This document shows positions 25,814-34,771 of a stretch of 64,000 bases of DNA, piece after piece (the stretch's first letter is position 1; every line of letters begins with the position of its first letter). Below the pieces are notes generated by a model. The model had not been told where the DNA came from. It worked only from the letters and a program-made list of their open reading frames with translations, and did no database searches. Both the position numbers and the translations under genes were made by a program. Source of the stretch: an uncultured Roseibium sp. Its GTDB lineage: Bacteria; Pseudomonadota; Alphaproteobacteria; Rhizobiales; Stappiaceae. The DNA is taken from contig NZ_CANLVF010000004.1 in the NCBI RefSeq assembly GCF_947494555.1, positions 186,001-250,000 on the forward strand. Reading direction: 5' to 3'.

Positions 25814-26514
25814 CGTTTCACGAAAAGCGCGAACAGATCGTGTTGGCGGAAAGTATCGGCAAGATCCTTGATGGGGAAGCAAGCGCCGAAGAGCGCGGCG
25901 ACCTGCAGAAGGAAATTGACGTATCGGACGGAGGCGCAAGCCTCATGCGCTCTCTGGCAGAAGACAATGCGCTTTTGCAAAGCGCGATACCGGCGGATGT
26001 TCCAGAAGCAAGCATGGCGCGTTTCCGCGACATGATTGATCAGGAATTCGAAAAACGCGACGTGGTTCCGCTGCCACGGTCGCAACCGTTCTGGTCAAGC
26101 CCGATGGTGCAGATCGCTGCAAGCGTGGTGCTTGTCGCCGGAACGTTCCTGTTCACCGCATTCTGGATGCAGTCGCGCATGGATAATGCCGTGGCGTCTC
26201 TTGCGGCACACATGGAAACGGAACGCATTCTGCTTGCGCAGACCGTGCAGGAAGCTCTGGAAACGCGTGTCAGCGGCGAACCGGTCTATATTGGACAGGA
26301 AGGCGCGTGGACAGACGTTCTCACCCCGATCAAGACCTATAAGAGCAAGAGCGGACACTGGTGCCGCGAGTATGTGCGCCAGACAACGTTTGGCGGTCTC
26401 GACCTGACCATTCAAGGCACCGCCTGCAGAGACGAAAACGGTACCTGGACAACCGTGTTCGCTGAGCCTGTTTCGGATAAGTTCTCTCCCCAAACCGAAG
26501 AAACCGGCATTTAA
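25810..26514 (+). CDS. Membrane-anchored anti-sigma factor with antigen-like periplasmic domain
   Basis: 234 residues: an acidic N-terminal cytoplasmic domain (1-90, with the IGKILDGEASAEERGDLQ region typical of anti-sigma zinc-less domains), one transmembrane helix (about 98-119), a coiled segment (125-155), and a C-terminal domain (167-216). That domain carries TPIKTYKSKSG, WCREYVRQT and GTACRDENGTW. It matches the small exported protein at 24191-24580. The arrangement suggests it senses an envelope signal and controls the overlapping ECF sigma gene. Confidence 0.85.
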   Translation: MTFHEKREQIVLAESIGKILDGEASAEERGDLQKEIDVSDGGASLMRSLAEDNALLQSAIPADVPEASMARFRDMIDQEFEKRDVVPLPRSQPFWSSPMVQIAASVVLVAGTFLFTAFWMQSRMDNAVASLAAHMETERILLAQTVQEALETRVSGEPVYIGQEGAWTDVLTPIKTYKSKSGHWCREYVRQTTFGGLDLTIQGTACRDENGTWTTVFAEPVSDKFSPQTEETGI

Positions 26515-26538
26515 CGTAATTTCAGAGGCTTCGTGGAA

Positions 26539-26563
26539 GACGGTGGGTTGCTTTCCCACCGTC
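26539..26563. terminator. Stem-loop after the anti-sigma gene
   Basis: GACGGTGGG (26539-26547) and CCCACCGTC (26555-26563) form a 9-bp stem with a 7-nt loop. No clear T-run follows, so it may be a rho-independent terminator of weak type or an mRNA-stabilising structure. Confidence 0.45.
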
Positions 26564-26644
26564 GTAAAACGCCTTGGATTATCATCATTGCGACGCATGT
26601 TTTTCCATGCCCGGCAATTTCTGGCGTTGCGCCCAATAGCGTAA

Positions 26645-26673
26645 TTGACAGCTGCCCTGCTGGTAAGTACCGT
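26645..26673 (+). promoter_or_regulatory. Possible promoter of the etfBA operon
   Basis: TTGACA (26645-26650), a perfect -35 box, is followed after 17 nt by TACCGT, a poor -10. It is about 115 bases before etfB. Confidence 0.3.
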
Positions 26674-26789
26674 CCCGCGCCATGCGCCACGATTGGCTAG
26701 TTTCCGCCGTTTGTGACCAAAGGTCGCATCAGCGGACGCACCAGGTAATGCGGTGCGGTGCAAACCGCCCAGGAAGAGGTTGAGACCAA

Positions 26790-27539
26790 ATGAAGATCCT
26801 TGTGCCCGTTAAGCGGGTCATCGACTACAACGTGAAAGTCCGCGTCAAGGCGGACGGTTCGGGCGTCGATCTTGCCAACGTCAAGATGTCGATGAACCCG
26901 TTCGACGAAATCTCGGTGGAAGAAGCCCTGCGCCTCAAAGAGGCGGGCAAGGCAAGCGAAGTCATCGTTGTGTCCGTCGGTCCGCAGCAGGCGACCGAAA
27001 CTCTGCGGACGGGTCTGGCAATGGGGGCCGATCGCGGCATCCTCGTGAAGACAGACGAGACCACAGAACCTCTGGCCGTCGCAAAGATCCTCAAGGCGAT
27101 CGTGGAAGCCGAAGAGCCTGGACTGGTCATCGTCGGCAAACAGGCGATCGATGACGACTGCAACCAGACCGGACAGATGCTGTCTGCGCTTCTGGGCTGG
27201 AGCCAGGGAACGTTCGCGTCCAATATCGATCTTGGCGAAGGCACAGCGGATGTGACCCGTGAAGTCGATGGCGGTCTGCAGACGGTTAAGCTGAAACTTC
27301 CGGCGATTGTGACCACGGACCTTCGGCTGAACGAACCGCGCTATGCGTCCTTGCCGAACATCATGAAGGCCAAGAAAAAGCCGATCGATGAGAAAACGCC
27401 GGAAGACTACGGCGTCGATATCTCACCCCGACTCACCGTTGTCACGACGAGCGAACCGCCGGCACGCGAGGCAGGCATCAAAGTCGGGTCGATTGGCGAA
27501 TTGGTCGACAAACTGAAAAACGAGGCCGGCGTCCTTTAG
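26790..27539 (+). CDS. etfB: Electron transfer flavoprotein beta subunit
   Basis: Forms a heterodimer with EtfA that accepts electrons from acyl-CoA and other dehydrogenases and passes them to ETF-ubiquinone oxidoreductase. The 249 residues begin [20 protein letters not shown], the family N terminus. The AMP-binding and recognition-loop region [23 protein letters not shown] (given in part) and the C-terminal signature [11 protein letters not shown] are visible. 24 bases separate it from etfA. Confidence 0.97.
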   Translation: MKILVPVKRVIDYNVKVRVKADGSGVDLANVKMSMNPFDEISVEEALRLKEAGKASEVIVVSVGPQQATETLRTGLAMGADRGILVKTDETTEPLAVAKILKAIVEAEEPGLVIVGKQAIDDDCNQTGQMLSALLGWSQGTFASNIDLGEGTADVTREVDGGLQTVKLKLPAIVTTDLRLNEPRYASLPNIMKAKKKPIDEKTPEDYGVDISPRLTVVTTSEPPAREAGIKVGSIGELVDKLKNEAGVL

Positions 27540-27563
27540 GGCCCGTCGCAGGAGGAAGAAAAA

Positions 27564-28496
27564 ATGACAACACTTCTTGTGGCCGAACATGCCGGCGGCG
27601 CATTGAATGACGCAACCGCCAAGGCCCTGACCGCTGCTGCAGCGCTCGGATCCGACGTTCACGTGCTGGTCGCCGGCAAGGGCGTTCAGGGCGTTGCCGA
27701 AGAGGCTGCCAAGCTGAGCGGCGTTGCAAAAGTTCTGATCGCGGAAAGTGATGCGCTTGAGCATCAGCTTGCCGAGCCCACGGCCGACCTGATTGTCGGC
27801 ATGGCCGATGATTATGGTGCAATCGTTGCGCCGGCAACGGCAAACGGCAAGAATACGCTGCCCCGCGTCGCTGCCCTTCTCGACGTGATGCAGATTTCCG
27901 ACATCACAGCCGTGATCGACGCGGAGACGTTTGAACGTCCGATTTACGCCGGAAACGCGATCCAGACCGTCAAGTCCGGTGACCCGAAGAAAGTCATCAC
28001 TGTCCGCACATCCACCTTCGCAGCAGCAGAAGAAGGCGGCTCCGCCGCCATCGAAACTGTTGCCGGCAATGACGGATCGGGTCTGTCGGAGTTTGTCGGT
28101 GAAGCACTATCGAAATCGGATCGTCCGGAACTCACATCGGCGAAGATCATCATTTCCGGTGGCCGTGCACTCGGTTCGGAAGAAAAGTTCCAGGAAGTGA
28201 TCATGCCGGTCGCCGACGCGCTTGGCGCTGCGGTCGGTGCGTCCCGCGCAGCCGTTGATGCCGGTTATGCCCCGAACGACTGGCAGGTCGGGCAGACAGG
28301 CAAGGTCGTTGCCCCTGATCTTTATATTGCCTGCGGCATTTCCGGTGCGATCCAGCACCTTGCGGGCATGAAGGACTCCAAGGTGATCGTGGCGATCAAC
28401 AAGGACGAGGAAGCGCCGATTTTCCAGGTGGCGGATTACGGTCTTGTTGCCGATCTGTTCGACGTATTGCCCGATTTGAAGGCTGCCGTAGAGTAA
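27564..28496 (+). CDS. etfA: Electron transfer flavoprotein alpha subunit
   Basis: FAD-binding partner of EtfB, 310 residues, the usual length. The FAD-binding C-terminal domain shows [13 protein letters not shown] and [20 protein letters not shown] motifs (the latter is the family signature), followed by [22 protein letters not shown]. The start follows AGGAGGAAG. A hairpin (28518-28560) follows the stop. Confidence 0.97.
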   Translation: MTTLLVAEHAGGALNDATAKALTAAAALGSDVHVLVAGKGVQGVAEEAAKLSGVAKVLIAESDALEHQLAEPTADLIVGMADDYGAIVAPATANGKNTLPRVAALLDVMQISDITAVIDAETFERPIYAGNAIQTVKSGDPKKVITVRTSTFAAAEEGGSAAIETVAGNDGSGLSEFVGEALSKSDRPELTSAKIIISGGRALGSEEKFQEVIMPVADALGAAVGASRAAVDAGYAPNDWQVGQTGKVVAPDLYIACGISGAIQHLAGMKDSKVIVAINKDEEAPIFQVADYGLVADLFDVLPDLKAAVE

Positions 28497-28517
28497 GACC
28501 TGCGGCAAATTGATCAC

Positions 28518-28560
28518 GAACCCCGGGGTGAATGCGAGTTTTCGCTCCGGGGTTCTTGCT
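28518..28560 (+). terminator. Terminator-like hairpin after etfA
   Basis: GAACCCCGG (28518-28526) pairs with CCGGGGTTC (28547-28555), and a smaller inner stem (GCGAG/TCGC region) sits in the loop. Only a short T-rich tail follows, so termination may be partial, allowing read-through to the 3-hydroxybutyryl-CoA dehydrogenase gene. Confidence 0.55.
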
Positions 28561-28633
28561 GTTCGGCTCAAGACTTGCCAAAAATAGCCGCGACCCGGTC
28601 GGCCGGGATGTGTCTCATATACGGAAGTTCAGG

Positions 28634-29515
28634 ATGGCAGTCGAAATCAAAAAAATCGGCGTGATTGGCTCAGGTCAAATGGGCAGTGGTATTGCGCATG
28701 TTTGCGCACTTGCCGGCTTCGACGTTGGATTGAGCGACATTTCGATGGAGCGAATCGAGTCCGGGCTTGCCTCGATCAACGGCAATATGGCGCGCCAGGT
28801 AAGCAAATCCCTGATTGCGGAAGAGGAGCGTACGGCCGCACTCGACCGGATTAAGCCGGTGGAGGAACTCGATCTTCTGGCGGACGCAGATCTGGTGATC
28901 GAGTCCGCGGTTGAAAATGAACAGGTCAAGCGCAAGATCTTCGCGCAACTGTGTCCGATCCTGAAACCTGAAGCCATTCTGGCGACGAACACGTCGTCAA
29001 TCTCGATAACACGCCTGGCGGCAACAACCGACCGGCCGGAGCGTTTCATCGGCATTCACTTCATGAACCCTGTGCCGATCATGGATCTGGTCGAACTGGT
29101 GCGCGGAATCGCCACGGAAGACGAAACGTTCGAGGCTTCAAAGCAGTTTTGCGTGCGTCTGGGCAAGCAGATTGCGGTGGCTGAAGATTTCCCGGCCTTC
29201 ATGGTCAACCGCATTCTTCTGCCGATGATCAACGAGGCAATTTATACGCTCTATGAGGGCGTGGGATCGGTCGAATCAATCGACAAAGCCATGCGGCTGG
29301 GGGCAAACCACCCGATGGGCCCATTGCAACTTGCAGATTTCATCGGCCTCGACACCTGCCTTTCGATCATGCAAGTGCTGTATGAAGGCCTTGCCGACAC
29401 GAAATATCGTCCTTGCCCGCTTTTGGTGAAGTACGTTGAAGCCGGTTGGCTTGGGCGCAAGACACAGCGCGGTTTTTACGATTATCGTGGTGAGACGCCT
29501 GTCCCGACCAGGTAA
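28634..29515 (+). CDS. 3-hydroxybutyryl-CoA dehydrogenase
   Basis: NAD(P)-dependent oxidation of 3-hydroxybutyryl-CoA, or acetoacetyl-CoA reduction. The chosen ATG at 28634 gives 293 residues, the normal family length; the frame is open back to 28532 but unneeded. Rossmann motif GVIGSGQMGSGIAHVCALAG at the N terminus; the catalytic His in FIGIHFMNPVPIMDLVE, and the C-terminal HPMGPLQLADFIGLDT signature. It overlaps the catabolic block etfBA/acyl-CoA ligase. The next gene begins five bases after its stop. Confidence 0.95.
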   Translation: MAVEIKKIGVIGSGQMGSGIAHVCALAGFDVGLSDISMERIESGLASINGNMARQVSKSLIAEEERTAALDRIKPVEELDLLADADLVIESAVENEQVKRKIFAQLCPILKPEAILATNTSSISITRLAATTDRPERFIGIHFMNPVPIMDLVELVRGIATEDETFEASKQFCVRLGKQIAVAEDFPAFMVNRILLPMINEAIYTLYEGVGSVESIDKAMRLGANHPMGPLQLADFIGLDTCLSIMQVLYEGLADTKYRPCPLLVKYVEAGWLGRKTQRGFYDYRGETPVPTR

Positions 29516-29520
29516 AGTTT

Positions 29521-31023
29521 ATGAATCTTGCCCGATTTTGCCTGGCTGGAGCCGATGTGGACCCAGCAAAAGTCGCGCTGGAGGTCATCGGGCCGGGAGG
29601 TGAGGTTCACGAAACCTGGACCTTTGGGGTGCTCAAAGAGAAAGTCCTGTCTGTTGCGGCCGGTCTGCGGTCCGCGGGCCTGACAACCGGTGACCGGATC
29701 CTTCTGAGAATCGGGCATAGCAGCGATTTTCCGCTGATGTATTTCGGAGCAATCGCCGGCGGATACGTTCCTGTCCCCACATCCGGTCAGCTGACCGAAG
29801 CTGAAGCGACCGGTATTCTCGCCGATAGCGGTGCGAAGCTCGTTCTGCACGACGGGTCCGTGCTGCCTCCCGACGCAGGCGACATACCCGTTTGGGGTGC
29901 CCCCCAGATAAACGACCTCAAATCCTCAAAACCTGGCACGTTTGCCGATTCCGGCGACGACGATCCGGCCTTCCTGATCTATACATCGGGAACAAGCGGC
30001 ACGCCCAAGGGTGTCTTGCATGCCCATCGCGCCGGACAAGCCCGTCTGTCGGCGCATGAGGGCTGGATCGGATTGCGCGAAGATGACCGGCTCTTGCATG
30101 CCGGCGCTTTCAATTGGAGTTACACTCTCACCGTCGGGCTCATCGATCCATGGATCAAGGGCGCGACCAGCGTCATTTACCAGGGGCCGCGTGATCCGGC
30201 GGTTTGGCCAGACCTTCTTGAAAGCAGCAACGCGACACTCTTCGCCGCGGTTCCAAGTCTCTATCGAAGGATCCTGAAATACGGAGATGTCACTCAATCA
30301 TCGTTTCCGTCACTACGCCACGGTCTGACGGCAGGTGAAGGGCTTTCGGCGGAACTCTACGGGGATTGGCGGGCGCGGACCGGCCGCGAGCTTTATGAAG
30401 CGCTCGGGATGAGCGAAGTTTCGACCTATCTGTCGAGCGGGCCTTCCGTGAGGGTGAAACCGGGTGCGACCGGCAAACCGCAGCCTGGCAGAAAGGTCGC
30501 CCTTTTAAGAGACGACTCAGACAAAATCGAATTTGCGGAAGCGAACGAGACCGGGTTGCTCTGCGTTCATCGGGAGGAGTTGGGTCTCATGCTTGAATAC
30601 TGGCAGCGTCCAGAGGAGACCAAGGCCGCGTTTCACGGTGACTGGTTCGTCACCGGTGACCGGATGCGTGCCGATTGCGACGGATACTTCTGGTATGAGG
30701 GCCGCGCCGACGATCTGATGAATGCTTTCGGCTACCGGGTCGCTCCGGAAGAGGTTGAGCGTGTGCTCGCAGCGCACGGAAGCGTGCACGAAGTTGCAGT
30801 GACGGAAACCGAAGTACGGCCGGATGTCAGCCTGATCACGGCTTTTGTCGTCCCGCGTGATCCGACCGCTTTTGATGCGGACGACCTCGGCGCCTACGCG
30901 TCACGTCATCTTGCGGACTACAAGCGGCCGAAGGTTTACAAGGTCCTCGAACAACTTCCCAGGACTCCATCGGGCAAGGTGCGGCGCAAGGATCTGGGAC
31001 GTGCGGACGTGAAAAATCCCTAA
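29521..31023 (+). CDS. AMP-forming acyl-CoA (benzoate-CoA ligase-like) synthetase
   Basis: ANL-superfamily enzyme of 500 residues that activates a carboxylic acid with ATP and CoA. It has the P-loop YTSGTSGTPKGVLHAH, the adenylate-binding YEALGMSEVSTYLS region, WFVTGDRM, the hinge FWYEGRADDLMNAFGYRV, and the C-terminal catalytic lysine in RTPSGKVRRKDLG. The layout and the MSEVSTY motif resemble benzoate-CoA ligase-type proteins; the actual acid is unknown. It lies 5 bases after the 3-hydroxybutyryl-CoA dehydrogenase gene, implying co-transcription. Confidence 0.88.
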   Translation: MNLARFCLAGADVDPAKVALEVIGPGGEVHETWTFGVLKEKVLSVAAGLRSAGLTTGDRILLRIGHSSDFPLMYFGAIAGGYVPVPTSGQLTEAEATGILADSGAKLVLHDGSVLPPDAGDIPVWGAPQINDLKSSKPGTFADSGDDDPAFLIYTSGTSGTPKGVLHAHRAGQARLSAHEGWIGLREDDRLLHAGAFNWSYTLTVGLIDPWIKGATSVIYQGPRDPAVWPDLLESSNATLFAAVPSLYRRILKYGDVTQSSFPSLRHGLTAGEGLSAELYGDWRARTGRELYEALGMSEVSTYLSSGPSVRVKPGATGKPQPGRKVALLRDDSDKIEFAEANETGLLCVHREELGLMLEYWQRPEETKAAFHGDWFVTGDRMRADCDGYFWYEGRADDLMNAFGYRVAPEEVERVLAAHGSVHEVAVTETEVRPDVSLITAFVVPRDPTAFDADDLGAYASRHLADYKRPKVYKVLEQLPRTPSGKVRRKDLGRADVKNP

Positions 31024-31106
31024 AATTCCACTTGGCAAAAAAAGAAACTGTTTACGCTTGCTTAAGTGTGAAACCGGTAGGGTGCTCCTAGGTTTGGGGA
31101 GTATCC

Positions 31107-31310
31107 ATGGACAGCGCAGGCATAGCCGGCACATTTGCAGCAACGTCACAGGCGCAGACTAACCAGGTGCTGCAGTCTGAAATGCTGAAGATCGCTGCGC
31201 AACAGGACGCGAACATCGTTGCCCTGCTTCAGGAAGGTGCGTCCAATCTGCAATCATCTCAAGCAGCACCGCCCCCGGGTCTTGGTGCCACAGTCGACGT
31301 GACAGCCTGA
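31107..31310 (+). CDS. YjfB-like putative motility protein
   Basis: A 67-residue protein resembling the YjfB motility family (PF14070 type): a short helical stretch (TSQAQTNQVLQSEMLKIAAQQ) followed by ALLQEGASNLQ and a Pro-rich link. It ends GLGATVDVTA. The last ten residues are shared in pattern with the next two small genes. In Bacillus, YjfB is controlled by the motility sigma factor; its biochemical role is unknown. GGGGAG lies seven bases before the ATG. No flagellar gene is in the window. Confidence 0.75.
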   Translation: MDSAGIAGTFAATSQAQTNQVLQSEMLKIAAQQDANIVALLQEGASNLQSSQAAPPPGLGATVDVTA

Positions 31311-31607
31311 CGCCTGGCGCGCGCACCGATTTCGTTAATCTGCCTCGATATTTTTACCTGAAACATGAGCGTTCGGCTTTCCCGCGACATTGCATGCCTC
31401 TGTGTGCGTGGAAGACCCGATCAACACAGCAATCCGAATAGTTGATTTATCTCAGTCTTCTAAGCGATTTTGTTTTCGATTTTAAATAAATTTTCTCAAA
31501 TACATTAGGTTTGTGTAGATTACGCTAAACATTTACGGCTGGAATTTACAATTCAATTCAGTCATCTGGTGCACAATGCATACAAGTCGCACCTTGTCTC
31601 AGGATCT
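31311..31607. other. AT-rich intergenic region before the second tail-sharing gene
   Basis: Nearly 300 bases without a gene. The stretch 31440-31560 is strongly AT-rich compared with its surroundings and probably holds the promoter of the next two small genes. I found no full sigma-28 promoter or other recognisable element. Confidence 0.4.
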
Positions 31608-31871
31608 ATGATGACTGAAGTCGCAGCACATTCAACCGCCCGGGCCTTCCAGCCTGCTCTCGGTACGCCCCGTACCGAGAAGGTCGCTGAGCAGGTAAAG
31701 GTCCTGAGCGCGCGACAGTCTGAGGCTGCGGCCGAGGCAGTGCAGCGTCAGGCGGAGTTCAGCACAAAACGCGCTGAGTTCCTGAGCGACCAGGCACAGA
31801 AGCTGGAGTCGCGTGCCCAGACACGCAACCCGGAGAACGGCCTTGGAGGCCGTCTGGACATCACCGTCTAG
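31608..31871 (+). CDS. Small protein with GLGGRLDITV tail
   Basis: About 87 residues from tandem ATGs (31608 or 31611). It has no signal peptide. The middle is a long Ala/Gln/Glu/Arg-rich helix (VKVLSARQSEAAAEAVQRQA, FSTKRAEFLSDQAQKLESRA). The end is NGLGGRLDITV, matching the ends of the flanking small proteins. It is not a recognised family by itself. It lies 33 bases before the third gene, probably in the same mRNA. Confidence 0.65.
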   Translation: MMTEVAAHSTARAFQPALGTPRTEKVAEQVKVLSARQSEAAAEAVQRQAEFSTKRAEFLSDQAQKLESRAQTRNPENGLGGRLDITV

Positions 31872-31904
31872 AAAGATCGACGAAACGATAAAGGAGTAAC
31901 GGGT

Positions 31905-32111
31905 TTGACGAGTGTTTCAGATAGCACATCAGCTTCCTACGACGTTGCAAAGACAAGAAACGAGTTCGCCCTCAACGCCGTCAAGGACCAGGCTGATCAG
32001 GAACGTCAGGTCGCCGACCGATTGAACGAAGCGCAGGCAACGCAGGAAGAAGACCGCCGCGAGGCCCGCAAGATCCCGGGCCTTGGCGAGGCCGTCGACA
32101 TAACAGTCTAG
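31905..32111 (+). CDS. Small protein with GLGEAVDITV tail
   Basis: A 68-residue protein beginning with TTG at 31905, preceded by a strong AAAGGAG. It is charged and helical (KDQADQERQVADRLNEAQ), with no signal peptide or membrane segment, and ends PGLGEAVDITV. The tail aligns with GLGATVDVTA and GLGGRLDITV of the two upstream genes. A terminator-like hairpin follows at 32142-32160. Confidence 0.65.
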   Translation: MTSVSDSTSASYDVAKTRNEFALNAVKDQADQERQVADRLNEAQATQEEDRREARKIPGLGEAVDITV

Positions 32112-32141
32112 CCTCGCATGAAGACAATCTGTCGAATCAAG

Positions 32142-32160
32142 GACGCAAGCCTGCGTCTTT
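32142..32160 (+). terminator. Terminator-like hairpin after the small-protein genes
   Basis: GACGCA (32142-32147) and TGCGTC (32152-32157) form a 6-bp stem with loop AGCC, followed by TTT. Short but well placed, 31 bases after the stop. Confidence 0.45.
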
Positions 32161-32286
32161 CATGGTCTCCGCGGCAACACGTGCGTATTCGCCAACGAAC
32201 GCGTGGCCTGGAGTTTTTCCGATTAAATTCAACTGCTTGAGTTTATGCTGCTGCAAGTGCGGTCGGAAGCCGGACCTGTTTGACTG

Positions 32287-32949
32287 TCAGGCGCCCTCTT
32301 TCCCTCTTGCGCTTTGAATAAGGTGTTTTGCCTCGCCAGATGCCCATTCGGCCGGACCGTACATGGTTCCGATTTCGCAACCCTCCGGATCAATCAGAAT
32401 GGTTGTCGGCAAGCCCGTTGCGCGGCTAACCTTTCGCAATTCCTTCAAAAGACCGTTTGAGCTGTCCTGATAAAACGTCAGGTTCGAGATACCTATCTCC
32501 TGAAGGAAGTCCTTCGGTTTGTCCGGACCGCCCCGGTCGAGGCTCACGGCGACGACCTCGAATGTCGGGTCTCCCAGATCCGCCTGGAGTTGATCGAGTG
32601 CCGGCATTTCCTCGCGGCAAGGCGCACACCAGGTTGCCCAGAGATTGAGAAGGACGGTTTTGTCCTTGAAGTCCGCAAGCGAGATGGTTTCGCCGTCCGA
32701 GCCCTTGAATGTGAGCGCGGTGAGGTCAAGTGGCTGGCTTGCGGGCAGGAATGCGGCCACTTCTCCCTTTGCAAACGGTTTTGCGGAGGCTGCGGCAGAT
32801 AGCGCTGCCGTACAGCTTTGCGCACCGGCAATATTGCCATTCGGACCGGCGATCACGTATAGAGCCGCTACAGCGGCCACCGCGCCTGCGAGCCCTGCGG
32901 CAATCATGCCGCGTCTGGAGCTCCTGACGGGTTCGGTTGGCTTATTCAT
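32287..32949 (-). CDS. TlpA-family membrane-anchored thioredoxin
   Basis: A 220-residue periplasmic thiol-disulfide oxidoreductase. An N-terminal anchor spans about 15-35 and the thioredoxin fold has the active site [18 protein letters not shown], with Cys108 and Cys111. The later [12 protein letters not shown] supplies the cis-Pro. Relatives reduce apocytochrome or copper-site cysteines during cytochrome oxidase assembly; the client here is unknown. It is divergent from argH, and the two starts are 42 bases apart. Confidence 0.92.
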   Translation of the reverse strand: MNKPTEPVRSSRRGMIAAGLAGAVAAVAALYVIAGPNGNIAGAQSCTAALSAAASAKPFAKGEVAAFLPASQPLDLTALTFKGSDGETISLADFKDKTVLLNLWATWCAPCREEMPALDQLQADLGDPTFEVVAVSLDRGGPDKPKDFLQEIGISNLTFYQDSSNGLLKELRKVSRATGLPTTILIDPEGCEIGTMYGPAEWASGEAKHLIQSARGKEGA

Positions 32950-32990
32950 TCGTTCACACCTCGCAAGGGGCGCCTTTTAAAGGACAGGAC

Positions 32991-34376
32991 ATGAGCAATC
33001 GCATGTGGGGAGGCCGGTTTGCCGAAGGACCGGACGCCATCATGGAGGAAATCAATGCCTCTATCGACTACGACCGGAAGCTATATAGGCAAGACATTGA
33101 CGGCTCGAAAGCCCATGTGCGCATGCTCGCTGAAAAAGAGATTGTTACCCGCGACGATGCCGACAAGATCGTCGAGGGTCTAGACACAATTCTGTCAGAA
33201 ATCGAAAAAGGCGACTTCAAGTTTTCGCGCGGGCTTGAAGACATTCACATGAATATCGAAGCGCGTCTGGCCGAGTTGATCGGGCCGGCAGCCGGCAGGC
33301 TGCATACCGCGCGCTCGCGGAACGATCAGGTGGCGACCGATTTCCGTCTTTGGGTCCGAGACACGCTCGACACGCTTGACGAGCAGTTGGGCGAACTGAT
33401 GCAGGTGCTTGCGACAAAGGCGGAAGCCCATGCGGCGGATGTCATGCCTGGTTTCACGCATTTGCAATCCGCTCAGCCCGTGACGTTCGGTCATCACCTG
33501 TTGGCCTATGTGGAAATGTTTTCCCGCGATCGCGGCCGCGTTCGGGATGCGCGCAAACGCATGAACGAGTGCCCGCTTGGTTCGGCAGCTCTTGCCGGAA
33601 CGTCCTTTCCGATCGATCGGAAAATGACCGCCGAGGCGCTCGGGTTCGACCGGCCTGCCGCGAATTCACTGGATGCGGTTTCGGATCGCGACTTTGTCAT
33701 CGAAGCGTTGGCGGCTGCCTCGCTCACCGCGATGCATCTGTCGCGATTGGCGGAAGAAATCGTTGTCTGGTGCTCAGCTCAATTCGGATTTGTGAAATTG
33801 TCCGACAAGTTTTCGACCGGCTCGTCGATCATGCCGCAAAAGAAGAACCCGGACGCAGCTGAACTCGTGCGCGCCAAGACCGGCCGTATCTACGGATCGC
33901 TGCAGGCGCTGCTGGTCATGATGAAGGGGCTTCCCCTCGCCTATTCAAAGGATATGCAGGAAGACAAGGAACAGGCGTTCGACGGTCTTGCCAGCATTTC
34001 CCTCGCGCTTGCGGCGATGACAGGCATGGTGCGCGATCTTGAGCCGGTTACAAAAAGCATGAAGAAAGCTGCGGGTTCGGGCTATTCCACTGCAACCGAT
34101 CTGGCAGACTGGCTTGTTCGTGTGCTCGGTATGCCGTTCCGAGACGCTCATCATGTAACGGGCCGGATTGTCGGTCTCGCTGTCGAAAAGGGTATCGAAC
34201 TGCACAAGGTTCCGCTCGAACACATGCAGCAGGTCGACCCGAAAATTACAGAAGAGGTCTATTCGGTGCTATCGGTCGACAAGTCGGTCCGCAGCCGGAC
34301 AAGTTTTGGGGGAACAGCGCCGGTCAACGTGCGCAAGCAGGCGCGCCGCTGGCTCAAAGACCTTGCAAAGGCATAG
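32991..34376 (+). CDS. argH: Argininosuccinate lyase
   Basis: Last step of arginine synthesis: argininosuccinate to arginine and fumarate. From ATG 32991 ([18 protein letters not shown], 461 residues) with an AAAGGAC site; the frame from 32937 overlaps tlpA and is not used. The fumarase-superfamily signature [15 protein letters not shown] (around residue 280) contains the catalytic Ser. Other blocks are [17 protein letters not shown] and the [20 protein letters not shown] region (given in part). The order argH-lptM-lysA is conserved in alphaproteobacteria. Confidence 0.98.
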   Translation: MSNRMWGGRFAEGPDAIMEEINASIDYDRKLYRQDIDGSKAHVRMLAEKEIVTRDDADKIVEGLDTILSEIEKGDFKFSRGLEDIHMNIEARLAELIGPAAGRLHTARSRNDQVATDFRLWVRDTLDTLDEQLGELMQVLATKAEAHAADVMPGFTHLQSAQPVTFGHHLLAYVEMFSRDRGRVRDARKRMNECPLGSAALAGTSFPIDRKMTAEALGFDRPAANSLDAVSDRDFVIEALAAASLTAMHLSRLAEEIVVWCSAQFGFVKLSDKFSTGSSIMPQKKNPDAAELVRAKTGRIYGSLQALLVMMKGLPLAYSKDMQEDKEQAFDGLASISLALAAMTGMVRDLEPVTKSMKKAAGSGYSTATDLADWLVRVLGMPFRDAHHVTGRIVGLAVEKGIELHKVPLEHMQQVDPKITEEVYSVLSVDKSVRSRTSFGGTAPVNVRKQARRWLKDLAKA

Positions 34377-34484
34377 CAAGAACGCGGCCAAAAGCGCATG
34401 ACGCCTTCAACCGGCCTTGCCGAATGGAGCGCGCCATGCGAGGAGAGAACTGCAGATATGAATTCCAGGAAGGGCACTTAGCGA

Positions 34485-34700
34485 ATGACGACCCGGTTCA
34501 AGATCCTGGCGCTGATCGGTCTCTGCCTGAGCCTGACCCTTGCGGGGTGTGGCCGCAAAGGCGATCTGGACGTCCCTGGCACACCAACGGCACCTGAAAA
34601 CAGCGCGGCCGATCCGGCCGATACGGCTGCAGTTGCGGCCGCTGAGATCGAACCGGAAGTTGATGAAGACCCGTTCTTTCTGGACTTCCTCATCAATTGA
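34485..34700 (+). CDS. lptM: LptM-like small lipoprotein
   Basis: A 71-residue lipoprotein between argH and lysA. The signal peptide ends LTLAGC, with Cys22 as the lipidation site, followed by GRKGDLDVPG, the LptM/YifL signature. In E. coli LptM assists LptD maturation at the outer membrane; orthology of the acidic, Ala-rich C-terminal half is not assured. The conserved position argues for a true family member. Confidence 0.85.
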   Translation: MTTRFKILALIGLCLSLTLAGCGRKGDLDVPGTPTAPENSAADPADTAAVAAAEIEPEVDEDPFFLDFLIN

Positions 34701-34771
34701 AACCGGTATGTTGCGGTTCCGTGCGCGCACCCTGATTTTTAAGAAAACACGACAGCTTGGCGAGGCAAGTC

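Noticed and set aside
31440..31560. Sigma-28 promoter for the small-protein genes
   Set aside because: TAAG and CGAT elements are present but the spacing does not match TAAA-N15-GCCGATAA.
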